Shown here piece after piece: positions 49,576 through 60,469 of a stretch of 64,000 nucleotides of DNA (within the stretch, counting starts at the first letter, position 1; each line of letters begins with the position of its first letter). The notes beneath the pieces are model-generated. The model worked only from the letters and a program-made list of their open reading frames with translations. It searched no databases and had not been told where the DNA came from. The stretch is from Phoronis australis. Lineage: Eukaryota; Phoronida; Phoronidae. Made by a program: the position numbers and the translations under genes. Location of the stretch: the NCBI GenBank assembly GCA_002633005.1, contig NMRA01000201.1, positions 187,910 through 251,909 of the forward strand. The letters run 5' to 3'.

Positions 49576-51540
49576 AGCAGTGAAGAAAATATTCCCAAAA
49601 TATTTGGGATTCAAATATTCATTTACTTAATAATTGAAATGACATTCACCTCTACTAGCCACACGAGTTCATAGGCATACATCTTAGAATTGCACGATTC
49701 AGGCTAACAGTTCAAATCAATTATGTCAACACCCGGAGGTTTTATAATCAACAACTCACAGGGACCACTGCGCGTACTGGTGAATGATCTTCAAGTCTTC
49801 ACGTACGCGCATACAAAGAGTGCGCAGAGGTCTGCACAAGGTCTCAGCAGTTCAGTCTATTCGCTGTCTGCTCCAGGTCGCGGAGATCTGTAGCCAGCTT
49901 CGATCTCACCAATGTGGTAACGACAATAGAGCAATAATTTTTGCTTGTTTACTTCATCTCTTGGGATTCACAGCTGTTTTTGTTTTCAGGTTACAGAAAC
50001 AAAGCTGAGCATAAAACGGTCAATTTCCCAATGGTCTTTCTGTTCAGGTAGTCAAGACATGCGTTGTTACAGAAAGTTTTACTCTCGCATAATATTTCAT
50101 TTCAGACCTTTTGTATGCTGTCATATGAACACTAATTGCACATGGTGATTTCCTGCTTTACATATCTCATTTATTATAAAACGTAATTAATAGGGGTAGA
50201 AGGGCATTCTGCTCACTCACTGACAATATTAGCGATGGTAATCGAGCCTTTACCACGAAACGAACACTTGACATAGTGAAATCCCCGGCAGAGAGACTTT
50301 CCTACTTTCCACAATATCAAATGAGTTCGATTGCCACCTCTGAATATCATGACTTCTATATAGATAAATATAAATAAGGCTAAAAATCACGATTGGCTCT
50401 GGTCTATACCCCGACTTTTTTTCAGACCTGAGCTCACGGACGTAACAAGTTCAGCCAAGCTATCTTTTTTGAAAAGCTGCACAAAGAAACGTAAGCAAGT
50501 GTAAGCAAAAGATCGAAACGCCAAGCGATGAGTAAAAGAAAAAAAAATCCCGCATCATTTTGTCGTCTCAGGTGGATTTCCTTTTCTTTTTTAAAAAAGT
50601 GAGCAACTAAAGCCACTGACCGACTCGATTTTCCGAAGAAATACAGACCAGAACCAACATGTTTTTTGGACTAAAACGTCAAACATAGAATTGGGAACAC
50701 AAAACAAATGGAGTAGGTTATTTCTGATGGATCTTCTTCTCTACGTGTGTCGTCATAGTCGAGACGCTTAGCACATTTAACTCCCTCAAAATATCTAGTC
50801 TAGTCAATTGTCGGTGAACCATAACACTGAGAGAGTGGAAAGTCACTTGTCACACATTGTTGATCTATCGGTTTTTATTTCCCCTATTCAGCGTAACGAA
50901 TCTAGCTTATCTCAATTTCTAAGGACCACGCCTTTAACATCTATAAACCTCGTTTGTATGATTTCTAATAAACTGTTCGTGGCGGACACAATTTCGGAAG
51001 GAAAATGTCCCTAAAAATGGTCTATAAAGCTCCTACTCGTCCATTAAAATTGACCTGTCAGTTGGATAAACTACTTGTCTTTCTGTTAGTAGACCACTTC
51101 TTTTGTTCTTCTTGTGTTTTTGATAGGTTTCGCTGCTCATAGGCATAGTACATAAAAATGTCATTTTTGGTCGCGTCCGCCCTGCGTCTGGATTACTAAG
51201 TTCAATTCTCCCCTGTACTGTTGATACCATTTATCATTATACCAAAAGGTATGACATTCAATTATTTTTTTTTTGTTTTTTTACCTGTCATCAGAGGTGC
51301 ACTAGATGGATATTTTTATCTTTCAAATAATGTCTCTTATGAAATCGTATCTATATCAGAGTTTGTCTGTTCATTGACATATGCCAATTTGTATACTATT
51401 AAATTTGCAAGTTTTAATTATATAGCCAACATTTTCTGCCGGGAAATTATTAAAACAGGCCCCTATAGTGTCACGGTCACGGCCTGATTGCTTTTGCTGA
51501 AGGTTTATTCGGTCTTTATGCTGCACTTGATTGACTTCAG
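49576..51540. other. Intergenic, nothing recognised
   Basis: No supported gene, RNA or transposon ends. Confidence 0.4.
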
Positions 51541-51573
51541 TCGCTACGCCGAGAGAGAAAGAGAGAGGGAGGC

Positions 51574-51807
51574 CAGAGGCGGATCTACAGGGGGGCTCAG
51601 GGGGTTTAAACCCCCCTCGGGACAGGATCAGAAATATAAACTGGAAAAAAATCGCCAGAAAAACGAAATTAGCTACTAAAAATCCAAAAAAATCTTACAC
51701 GGGTGGAGAGAAACCCTCTCGCGACCTTCCTTCTCCTCAGCGCTACGCGCCTCGGATTCTCTCGAATCCTAACCCCCCCCCTTACTGAAATCGTAGATCT
51801 GCCACTG
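51574..51807. mobile_element. 234-bp deletion derivative of the hAT family
   Basis: Read in reverse, it starts CAGTGGCAGATCTACG and carries TTAGGATTCGAGAGAATCC, CGCGTAGCG and GTGTAAGATTTTTTT. It ends with GGGGTTTAAACCCC and TAGATCCGCCTCTG. These blocks match both ends of 33696-36102, so it is an internally deleted, nonautonomous copy in the opposite orientation. The flanks GGAGGC (51568-51573) and GGAGGG (51808-51813) look like a target duplication. It sits in a purine-rich GA tract (about 51550-51900). Confidence 0.85.
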
Positions 51808-51813
51808 GGAGGG

Positions 51814-51895
51814 AAAGGGAGGGACAGAGAAGGAGAGAGGAGGAGAGGGAGAGAGCGAATGAGGGACAGACGGAGGGCGGAAGAGAGGGAGGAAA
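51814..51895 (+). repeat. GA-rich purine tract
   Basis: GGGA/GAGA-rich low-complexity sequence, continuing the tract that starts near 51551 before the inserted element. Confidence 0.85.
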
Positions 51896-53110
51896 ACTTG
51901 ACATTAAATATAATATGCTTAACAAGTTGAAAATTAAATAAGGAGACCTTTTAAAGGTTTCCGATCGCTGTCAAGAAAGACCCCTTTACATAGAAAAACA
52001 CGTGAACAAAAGAATGAGTCAATAATAATTTAAAGGAACAAAAGGAAAAAATAATGTGAGGGCACCATGAAAGGTTTTTGTCAACCGTAATACCAAGGAA
52101 AGGGAAATCGTCCACTTGACTGATTGCTGTACTATTTATAGATATAGTGGAAATAATGCATTAGTCAACTACTTTCTTTTGGGTGCTGTGGAAGATCATT
52201 GGCTGACCACTGACCACATGTAGCTAGCCTAAGTGGCTGACCTTAGATAAATTTCCCACAGTACTTTTGTTAATACATGTAGACCGAGTCTCGTTAGAAA
52301 TCCACATCCATGTGCACACGAATGATTTGATTGGCATCAAATTACAGACCCACAGTTCACAAATCCAAACTACATTTATCTGGATGTTTACATAACTGCT
52401 TCAACGAATTTTTATCACCCTTCATTTTCTGACCATACCAGTTTGGCAATAGGCTACCTTCGTTGTCAAGATCAAATGTTTCAAATTACTTTTTAAGTAT
52501 TTTTATACTGTTAAATTAGTAGACCCATAAATTATGTATTTTTAAATCTTTTCATAAAATCCTATTACGTGCATTTTTTCTAAAAATCGTGATTTTTTAT
52601 GGAAATCGACATATTTTCCATAAAATAATGTTTCTTTTCTCTATTAACTACAATTGTAAGGGATTATCTCTTTTAAGGTCTTTTAGTGAGAGAACTCGGC
52701 TGTCAAAAGCAAGACTTCATTTTTGAGAAATGTTGAAAATGTGTTCATTTTAGACAGCGGAGCTCTTGGGCTAAAAGGCCATAAAAGAAAATCCTAGACA
52801 CTATAGTAGTTACCCGAAGAAACAAACGAAAATCTGAGCAATATTTTTGTGGGCATAATAAGGTTCCTTGATCATCAAGAATTTTAGAAATACATAGTTT
52901 CTGTCTATTTATATACTTAAAACGTTATTTAAACAGTTGTCGGAAGTTCGTATCGAAAGGTTTGTTCTTGAGTGCTTTATAAAGTCCATCGAGTGAATAC
53001 TATTTGGGTGATAAGTATAGTGCTCACAAAAATTCAAATTCATTTTTTAGAAAAGAAACAGTCTAGCTTTGAACCTATTTTTCTAAGTATCTAGCATGAT
53101 CAAATGTGCT
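51896..53110. other. Intergenic, nothing recognised
   Basis: AT-rich. The only structure is an 11-bp perfect inverted repeat (TTTTATGGAAA at 52595, TTTCCATAAAA at 52615). Confidence 0.4.
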
Positions 53111-53118
53111 TGTGTCTG

Positions 53119-53120
<2 letters not shown>

Positions 53121-53158
<38 letters not shown>

Positions 53159-53160
53159 TG
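53121..53160 (+). repeat. (CGTG)n microsatellite, 10 units
   Basis: Forty bases of perfect CGTG, an alternating purine-pyrimidine run of the kind that can adopt Z-DNA. Confidence 0.97.
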
Positions 53161-56037
53161 ACTTTGTGTCGGCGTTTGTAAATTTGACTTTATTCAATTA
53201 ATACTTGGTTACTATCGTAGCCAATTCGCGTGTTTAGTGTGACATCATTTTAACGTTTTGGACAATTACAGTGCCAAAAATGATGTGGCGGACGGTCTGT
53301 CGCCCGTTAGCGCGAGTCACTATTCGTATTCTAATGTTCAAGCTATTTGTTGGCTAGTCATTGATAGGCAAATGCCCATGCACGTTTCTCTGGAGACCTT
53401 GTAATTTGAGTCAGTCTTTTATCGGAGTTTGTGAAGTATGCCTATATCATTGATATACGTACAATGTATGATTAAACTGCATTAAAAACAACAATATTCA
53501 CCTGGTCAAATTTAGAAGGCCTACCTCTGTAAATTACTAAGCACTCTAAAAATTATTACCTGATTATAGACCTTATCAATCTTAATCTTTGTAAACTCCG
53601 CGGGAGCATACAATGGGTACAACAGTTGTCTGACCAAACCGATTAATCCAAACCCAAAGTTTTGTAGGAATTTCAGATGCTAAACTGCACCGTGGTTACG
53701 CGAATCGGAAAAATCCAAGACCTAAAAATTTTGCTGAAAATGTGATGTGGCAGTGGTTGTCTAACAATATTTGTGGTTTCAATTCGCGTCAGGATAGCGG
53801 CATATACGCCATCACTAAACTTTCGAATAAAGACGTGACACTGAGCGCGTGAGGAGTTTTGAGATTATTAATTTTATCCAGATCTTCATGCGGATTTTGT
53901 AAGAAACAACGGCAGCCACAGTGCCGAACGAATGTTCTTGGGTATGCATGCACGATTTCGAAGTTGGGTTTTAGAGTTATAATTATTCAAAATAAATTGG
54001 ATGTCTCATTACGGGCAGAATGTCTCATTACGGGCAGCCTCTGAGAAAAGCCTGCAGATGAGCTAATTATATCCTCTAATTTATTTCATGTATTGGCTTG
54101 GCCAGCAAATCTCTTTTCTTCTTGTTTACAACAGTTTACCTATCTGGTCTCATAGTTCATGTCCACACATAACCTGGACCTATATTCCATCAAAGCAGCT
54201 TATATCAGTCACGTCATGTCAGGATACAGCTTAAACATTAAATCAAGCCAGCGGTTCAGTAGCGCTAGGATCTCGCTAAAAATCAAAACTTCGCGAGATA
54301 TTGCCGTGTATTTTAAATGAGAACACGTGATTTTGGCTAGGTTTTAGCAAAGTTCTAGTGTAGGTCCTAACGTTACTGAACTCTAACCAGGACAAGCCCT
54401 TCAGTTCGAAATAAAAAATAACTAGCTTAGCTAATCCCTAATGAAGATTTCAACCAAAAAATCAATGCTGAATTCTGTATGGAAACATCTGAAGCACCCC
54501 GGGCTACTTTCGACAGTTCCTTTCAGTCATCATGTCATTAAGATAACGATCTGTAGTCTCAGGCCTCACTGGTTCCAGAGGCCTTGAACTTCTCCTCTGA
54601 CCGTCCGCACAAAATACTGGGACAACGGCGGAGGCTTTCTCACGAGCATGCCCAGTCATTTCACTGCATATGCTAACCCTCTCACAATGCCAAGTCTTTG
54701 CAAATACTTCCAAGACGATCTTTTTGTTGACTTATTTTTCCCGATCGTCACTTGAAGAAATAATTGCAATATTGGGCATTTTTTGTCATTTTAAAATCCA
54801 AAACTTACCACCTCAAATGACGCTTTGTGTGAATTTGTTTTGATTTCTCGTGGTGACTAATACGTGCTTTTTGTGGGCAATGTAATCTGGAATTAACACG
54901 TTTCGTAGTTCCAGGTAAAACCTTCAACTGGTTGGAGTGATGGTAAAATTGTGTTTTAAGAACCGAATTTGCATGTGCTAAATTATTACCCGGCCTCTTA
55001 CGTAAAGTTTTTGTGCAGCGGAGCTGCATGACTTCGGTGTCTACTATATGCGCGATCTATTTTTAGACACACGAGCGCTATAAGTTCGTAAAGTTACCAA
55101 CTGAGACATTGAATTTCGGACGTTGTAGCCGTGTGAACGTTGCATTCCTGTTAGTTGTAATCGTAAATACGTATGTCTGGTTGAAATGAAGTGCAGAAAG
55201 GGTATCGTGTATCGTTATAACTAGCGAACGTAACAAACCATATTCGTTGTTACCCGATTCGGCTATTTTTACTTATTTTACGAACACCAACTTTCAGCAC
55301 GGATGTCAAAAACGAAGACATTGATGAAAGCATTTTCCTTTTATAATTCCTCGTCGATCGGGACAAAAAATCCCAGACAGTAAATTCCGGATCGAATACG
55401 AGCTAGAAGGAAACAGAACTTTAAATTTCTTGAGAGAAAATCACAATTTTCTATGAAAAAAAGGGTTCAATTGACCATAAACTTCCATTTCAGCTTACGT
55501 TTCCTTGATTGGACAATGAATAGACTGGAGCTGGTGTATACTCAAGTTTTGGCGCGTTACGCTATTTAAAGCGTATTTTATCTTTACAGGAAAACCAAAT
55601 CATAGTTTTAACAAAGCACATGAATAGTCATAAATCAAAATTTATATTATCTTGTTACCCTAGTTAGAATTTCCGAATTTTCTGGCCTCCGATAGTGCGC
55701 TCATCGATTTAAAATTTCACGAAAGGCGACATACAAATACCGATTATAAACTGATCCGTAAATTTCAATTCTCAAGAAACACACACGTCTTCAGAAGTAT
55801 TTACACGCGATGCAATTACTGATTCCACGATAATGTATTCGGTTGTATAATGACATTCATTCTTTCAACAAGAACACCAGTGAAGAATACATTAAATCAA
55901 AAAATCGATTGATAACATTTCTCAAGACTTCACTCGTTACTTCGATTGCATCTTTTGCGCACATCTATTTATTTACATTGTACTAACTCAGTTTTCAACA
56001 TGTATTTTTGCCTTGCTTTAGACATGATTTTATATGA
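53161..56037. other. Intergenic, nothing recognised
   Basis: The only feature seen is an 18-bp tandem duplication with a one-base spacer (ATGTCTCATTACGGGCAG at 54001 and 54020). Confidence 0.4.
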
Positions 56038-56042
56038 CATTG

Positions 56043-58683
56043 CAGTGGCGGATCTACCATTACAGTAAGGGGGGGGGNNNNNNNNNNNNNNNNNNNNNNG
56101 TTTCTGGCACTTAACATGTCCCTGGAGTTTTTCTTAAGATAATTAAAAACCCTTCTCGATTTCGTCACATGAACTTGGCTCATAAGTTTCGTGAAACCAT
56201 ATTTGTGCACATCTGGGTATGAGTCACACCACCAGCAAAAAATTTTGTTGGAACATCTGCTTACACACACCTTTTTAGCATACGAAAAAGTGTGGTGTGT
56301 ATACAGGGGTTTAGACAACTACCAAATATTCAAGAGCATAAAGAGCACCGACGGGGCGTAAAAACTTGAACATCAGATGATCGCAACAGCCTCGAGCTGC
56401 TTAATAATGAAGACCTGTACTGTTGGCCCGGAAATAAACATGTGTTCTGTCTCGTTACGAGAAAAACTGGCGAACGATGGTGCTCTCAGGTCATAGTCTA
56501 TTATTAAAAGCGACAATAAACAATTAAGTATCACTTTATTAAGCTGAATCACGTTGTTAAGCTGAATCACGTTGACAACAATTGAAAAACGTCAAATGTA
56601 TCAGGAAACAAATCATCTGAAAACAGTTTCACGAAACCAAAACACTCTGTAGGCCTACACCGTGGTGAAAAGATATACAGGAGCAGTTTGTAGAGGGACC
56701 AGATGTACACTGAGAGTACACAAAAACTCTGGTCTGGTCAGTCACGAGACCAAAAGTACACCTGTGCTTATTGTCCCTATAAAATAGTCGATCTGTCGCG
56801 GGACCAAACAGTACTGGCTGAGATAAATAGTTTTACAAAGCACACTTTGGTAAAAGACATCACAAGACTAGTTCGCCGAGGGACCAGAAGTACACTGAAA
56901 CTCGATATCTACACAAATCAAGCTGGCCTGGTCCGTCGCGAGACCTATAGCGTACCTTGCAAAAAATTTTGAATTGAAAACTTCTCTCTAGACACTTTTT
57001 AATCCTCAGTGGTTGCTCATACGTGTAGTTTACATATCTGGTGGTCAACTGCTGCGAGAGGTTGTCTAGGAAGGGTTTTCGCACCGTTCTGTAGTACTCA
57101 CTGGAAGAAACAAGTATTGAGTAGGACAGATTTAACTATGTGAAATAAGATTTTTGATATGAAGCAGATAGACTCAAGTGGAAATACAAACCAGAATCAG
57201 TTTCTGTGCGCTCGTACACCCTCTGCTGTACTGGGTAAATTTGGCGTGTCTAAAAATAATTTCTATTTCGTTTTCATTGTACACAAGCATAAAAAACCGA
57301 CATTATTACAAACTGTGTATAATTATAACTTATTACCTGGGTGTTTCTCCAGGAACGTTGGTCCTATCTTTCTGTTGTCTAGACTGCCGAGGAATCTGTA
57401 CATCGGATCCAATGGTTTGCTGCTCTTGGAACCATTCTACCCAGACATCTTCGACGTTTGTTCCCAAAGCTTGCACTTCGTCAACTGCTGTGTCAATGAG
57501 CTTGTCCGCCTCTACAATGTCAACATCTCGTTTCGCAGCTCAGTTGGCACTAATCCCCTTGAGGTTACCAAGTCCATTCAAAAGACTTACAGCATGCGCA
57601 ACTAAATCCGATCCGTTCATCATGGACTACTTCAAACCTTGACGATGTATCCTATTGAGGACCCATTTGCATCTCTTGCAATTTTCGAAATAAACGTCCC
57701 AAAGTGTGAACGCTTGAAACCCGAAGTACTAACATCAAATAAATGCCCATGGGCATGGGCGTTTCGTCGGGTGGGCCTTTCTGCGGAAATTCCCAGTATA
57801 GAAAAAAGCGGTGGTGCTTATTGCATGTAGAAAGACGGTAGGTGTTGAGGTCGGCACTGGGGCTCCTCAGGAGGCCCATTGAACATTGCACGAGTCCCGC
57901 AAGACTGTTGTGAAAATAAAGCCTCCCCGCAATTTCTGGTACTGTACATTGTTCGCGAATGCGGTCACTTTGTCAATGTGAGTGCCCCCTTGGTCATTCC
58001 TTGTATAGACATAACTTGTTTGAGTGCATCTTCAAACAGACTCGCCAGACCAGGGCGCCCGCCACAATAGCAATTCTTCGGAAAACGAGTTTTTTTTTTC
58101 AAAAGTATTACATGTACACGTACACTGTATGATATTGCGCAAGACAACTTTACTGTACACCAGTCAAATTCGAGTTACAAACGTGTGGGGTGTAATAGGA
58201 TGACACGGCATGACAGATGAGGTAAAAACGTTGCACGTCAATTCGCCTGAATATCAGGGTTGCGGCACCACAGTATTTCCCCTAATCAAATCAAAACATA
58301 CCTTAGTGTAAAGAAACTAGTTACCTAAAGAAATCAGCTATAGAGCTGCTCTTTCAGCAGCGGTGGATCCATCTAAAATGCTTGGCTACTTCAGAAGTGT
58401 CGTCGGAAGTGCGCCCACAATTGATCTCCGGGGTTTTGCCGACTCGGATGAGCCACGAAGACTCGAAACGCGTTGATTTTCATAACAGCAATTCACAATG
58501 CAAAAAATATATTTTCAGAGTGAACCCCCCTCATTTTTTCCAAGTTGGTTTACTTGGGGTTTACATACGCTGGCGGTGCCGTTTTTGTTTTGCTGGAGAC
58601 GTTTTTGTTTTTTTTTTAATTTTTGGGTCCTGGACCGAGGGGGGGGGTTTAAACCCCCTGAAGCCCCCGTAGATCCGCCACTG
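56043..58683 (-). mobile_element. hAT-type transposon, decayed copy 2 (2.6 kb)
   Basis: Ends are CAGTGGCGGATCTACC and CGTAGATCCGCCACTG in inverted orientation, flanked by the direct repeat CATTG (56038-56042 and 58684-58688). It is collinear and highly similar to 33696-36102, in the same orientation. A run of 22 N (56078-56099) follows a G run near the left end, where about 120 bp of copy 1 sequence has no counterpart, so it is probably an assembly gap. A GGGGGTTTAAACCCCC palindrome (58643-58658) lies near the right end. The transposase remnant is on the - strand. Confidence 0.9.
57021..57539 (-). pseudogene. hAT transposase remnant with an intact intron (copy 2)
   Basis: Two - strand blocks join in frame across a 236-bp GT-AG intron (57101-57336). 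The first (57539-57337) reads RDVDIVEADKLIDTAVDEVQ, then VEWFQEQQ, then RTNVPGETP. The second, from 57100 down, reads SEYYRTVRKPFLDNLSQQL. The NVP...TP.EYYR...PFLD.L pattern is diagnostic of hAT transposases of the P52rIPK/ZMYM-like group, so the superfamily assignment is firm. An in-frame TGA at 57542-57540 stands right before the first block, and the same TGA is in copy 1. The N-terminal and catalytic C-terminal regions were not found. Confidence 0.82.
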
Positions 58684-58827
58684 CATTGACAGTTTGGCGC
58701 ACAGTCGTACAAATCATCATAAGTCATATTCTCTAGCCACTTTACCAATGCAAGAGTACATTTGAGTTCAAGTAGAGGGCCCAGGTGAACCCTGCTTTTG
58801 TACATAGGTATAAGCAATTCCGAAGTG

Positions 58828-59054
58828 CAGGAGCGGATTCAGGGTTTTGAGTTGGAGGGGGGGGGGCTTTTTCAGAGTAATAGTCAGGATTTTGCCGTCA
58901 GACATTCGCACCCTCGAACTGCCAAATGTAACCTGGGAGAATTTTAGGTGGAGAATACGATGCAGTGAGTTACAGTGGGTTAAAAAGGAGAACGGTGGTG
59001 TACTGCGTTTACGTGCGTCTATACGCCCCACTACACTATCTAAATCCGTCGCTC
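58828..59054. mobile_element. Short nonautonomous element, family B, second copy
   Basis: Begins CAGGAGCGGATTCAGG, contains GATTTTGAGTTGG then a G run and TTTTGCCGTCAGACATTCG as in 39973-40129, and ends near CTAAATCCGTCGCTC. It lies 144 bp beyond hAT copy 2. The ends are more decayed than in the first copy and the target duplication is unclear. Confidence 0.68.
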
Positions 59055-59740
59055 AATAGTTTTTCATCCGATGTTAAGGAACTCGCTGACGTGTTAATTC
59101 AAAATATATCATTTTATGAACGAATGACATGCTAAACACAATTGACAGACCTCCAATTAACCCCCTGCAAGTACAACGACAGCCTAGAGGGCTCCATTGA
59201 TCTCAGACCGACTTACCTCAGGGGATACAGCCATGGAACCAGTTACGAATCAGTTTGTACTATGTTCACATAAATACCCATGTTAAACGTCTATCTTGTA
59301 CCGGCCAAAGTTTTACCACATGTTTGACTTGCATTAGTGTAAAAAATAGTGCTTTCTTTGTCATGAAGAATGCTGAGATTAAATCATCTTATTTCATGAA
59401 ACACAGCGCCAAGGCTAAGAGTCAAAAAAATTGTGTACAACTCGAAGTCAAACGACTAAAATTCGTATTCTGCTCGACTGGACAGAATACAAAACGTTTC
59501 AAGAAACACAAAAGACCAATTTTGTTTTCTTTCTAACGCATGGCGAAATCTCGCGAAGATTTGCGCGATCTTGCGGTTTTGTGAGTTTCATGCGTCTATA
59601 AGAGGGCACTGTTCCACAATACAAATTGAAGCGCCCTCTGTGGAGCATGTGAAACAAGACTGGTAATGAGTGGCGTAGCAAAAGGTCTTCCCCAAAACAA
59701 CCTGGTTTAGAAAATAAAAGATACACAACAACTGTATAAC
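59055..59740. other. Intergenic stretch before the MED19 3' end
   Basis: Nothing recognised apart from small GC-rich inverted motifs near 59600. Confidence 0.4.
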
Positions 59741-59743
59741 AAT

Positions 59744-59749
59744 TTTATT
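59744..59749 (-). terminator. MED19: Candidate distal poly(A) signal for MED19
   Basis: AATAAA on the - strand. If used, the 3' UTR would be about 2.4 kb and include the AAGCTT cluster. The nearer signal at 61780-61785 is the simpler choice. Confidence 0.3.
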
Positions 59750-59992
59750 TTCAATATGAAGAGAAAACAGAAAAATGCCATGCAATGCTGTGAATAATGA
59801 AATGAAAGTATACAATGACATAAGTTTGGGACAAAAATTATAACGATTTGGGTTCTTTGTTTGCCACCTGCATAACCAAACAATAGAATTTCTATATGGG
59901 GACAATCACAAAAATTCTCAAGTTAGGACAAAAAATAAAACTGGCATTTTCCTATTTTAATCCTTACAATGTTACTATACAACAAATTCACA

Positions 59993-60469
59993 AAGCTTAA
60001 ATAATCAAGCTAAGAGTACACAACCTTATTCAAGCTTGGCCAATATTGTTCATACCTTTTAAGCCTACCTCATTCAATTCAAGGTTTCACACTGAACTTG
60101 CATAACCTTGCTCACGTTTTCATTTTAGTTCAATTGAGCCCAAAAGGTAAGTTGTCACTTGTTTCTTTCGATTACCAGTCGGACAGAAGCTTTGCTTAGT
60201 AACAGACTTCGCTGAAGATAGTAAACTGGAATTACGTTACTGGCCAGTAATCTTAATCAAGCTTGCTAAGGTAAGGTTTTCCAAGCTCAGAATTCAAAAG
60301 GTGACTGGTCCCACAAGCTTATTGATTTGAAGATTTTTCGACAAGCCCTACGCATCAGAAGTCGTTTTCAAGCTAACCGAGCAAAGGTTAGTAACTGAGC
60401 AAGGAAATTCAAGCTTGGATAAAATCGTCAAATACGGAGAGATACTAATTATTAAGCTTGAATAAGCTT
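59993..60469. repeat. Cluster of eight AAGCTT palindromes in 477 bp
   Basis: AAGCTT occurs at 59993, 60032, 60187, 60259, 60315, 60411, 60454 and 60464, with near matches (TCAAGCTAA, CCAAGCTCA) between them. It is usually embedded in TCAAGCTT or TAAGCTT. About 0.1 copy is expected by chance in this length. The units are not tandem and the spacing is irregular. Confidence 0.9.

Noticed and set aside
57178-57642. 154-codon + strand frame inside hAT copy 2
   Set aside because: It is antisense to the recognised transposase remnant and includes its intron.
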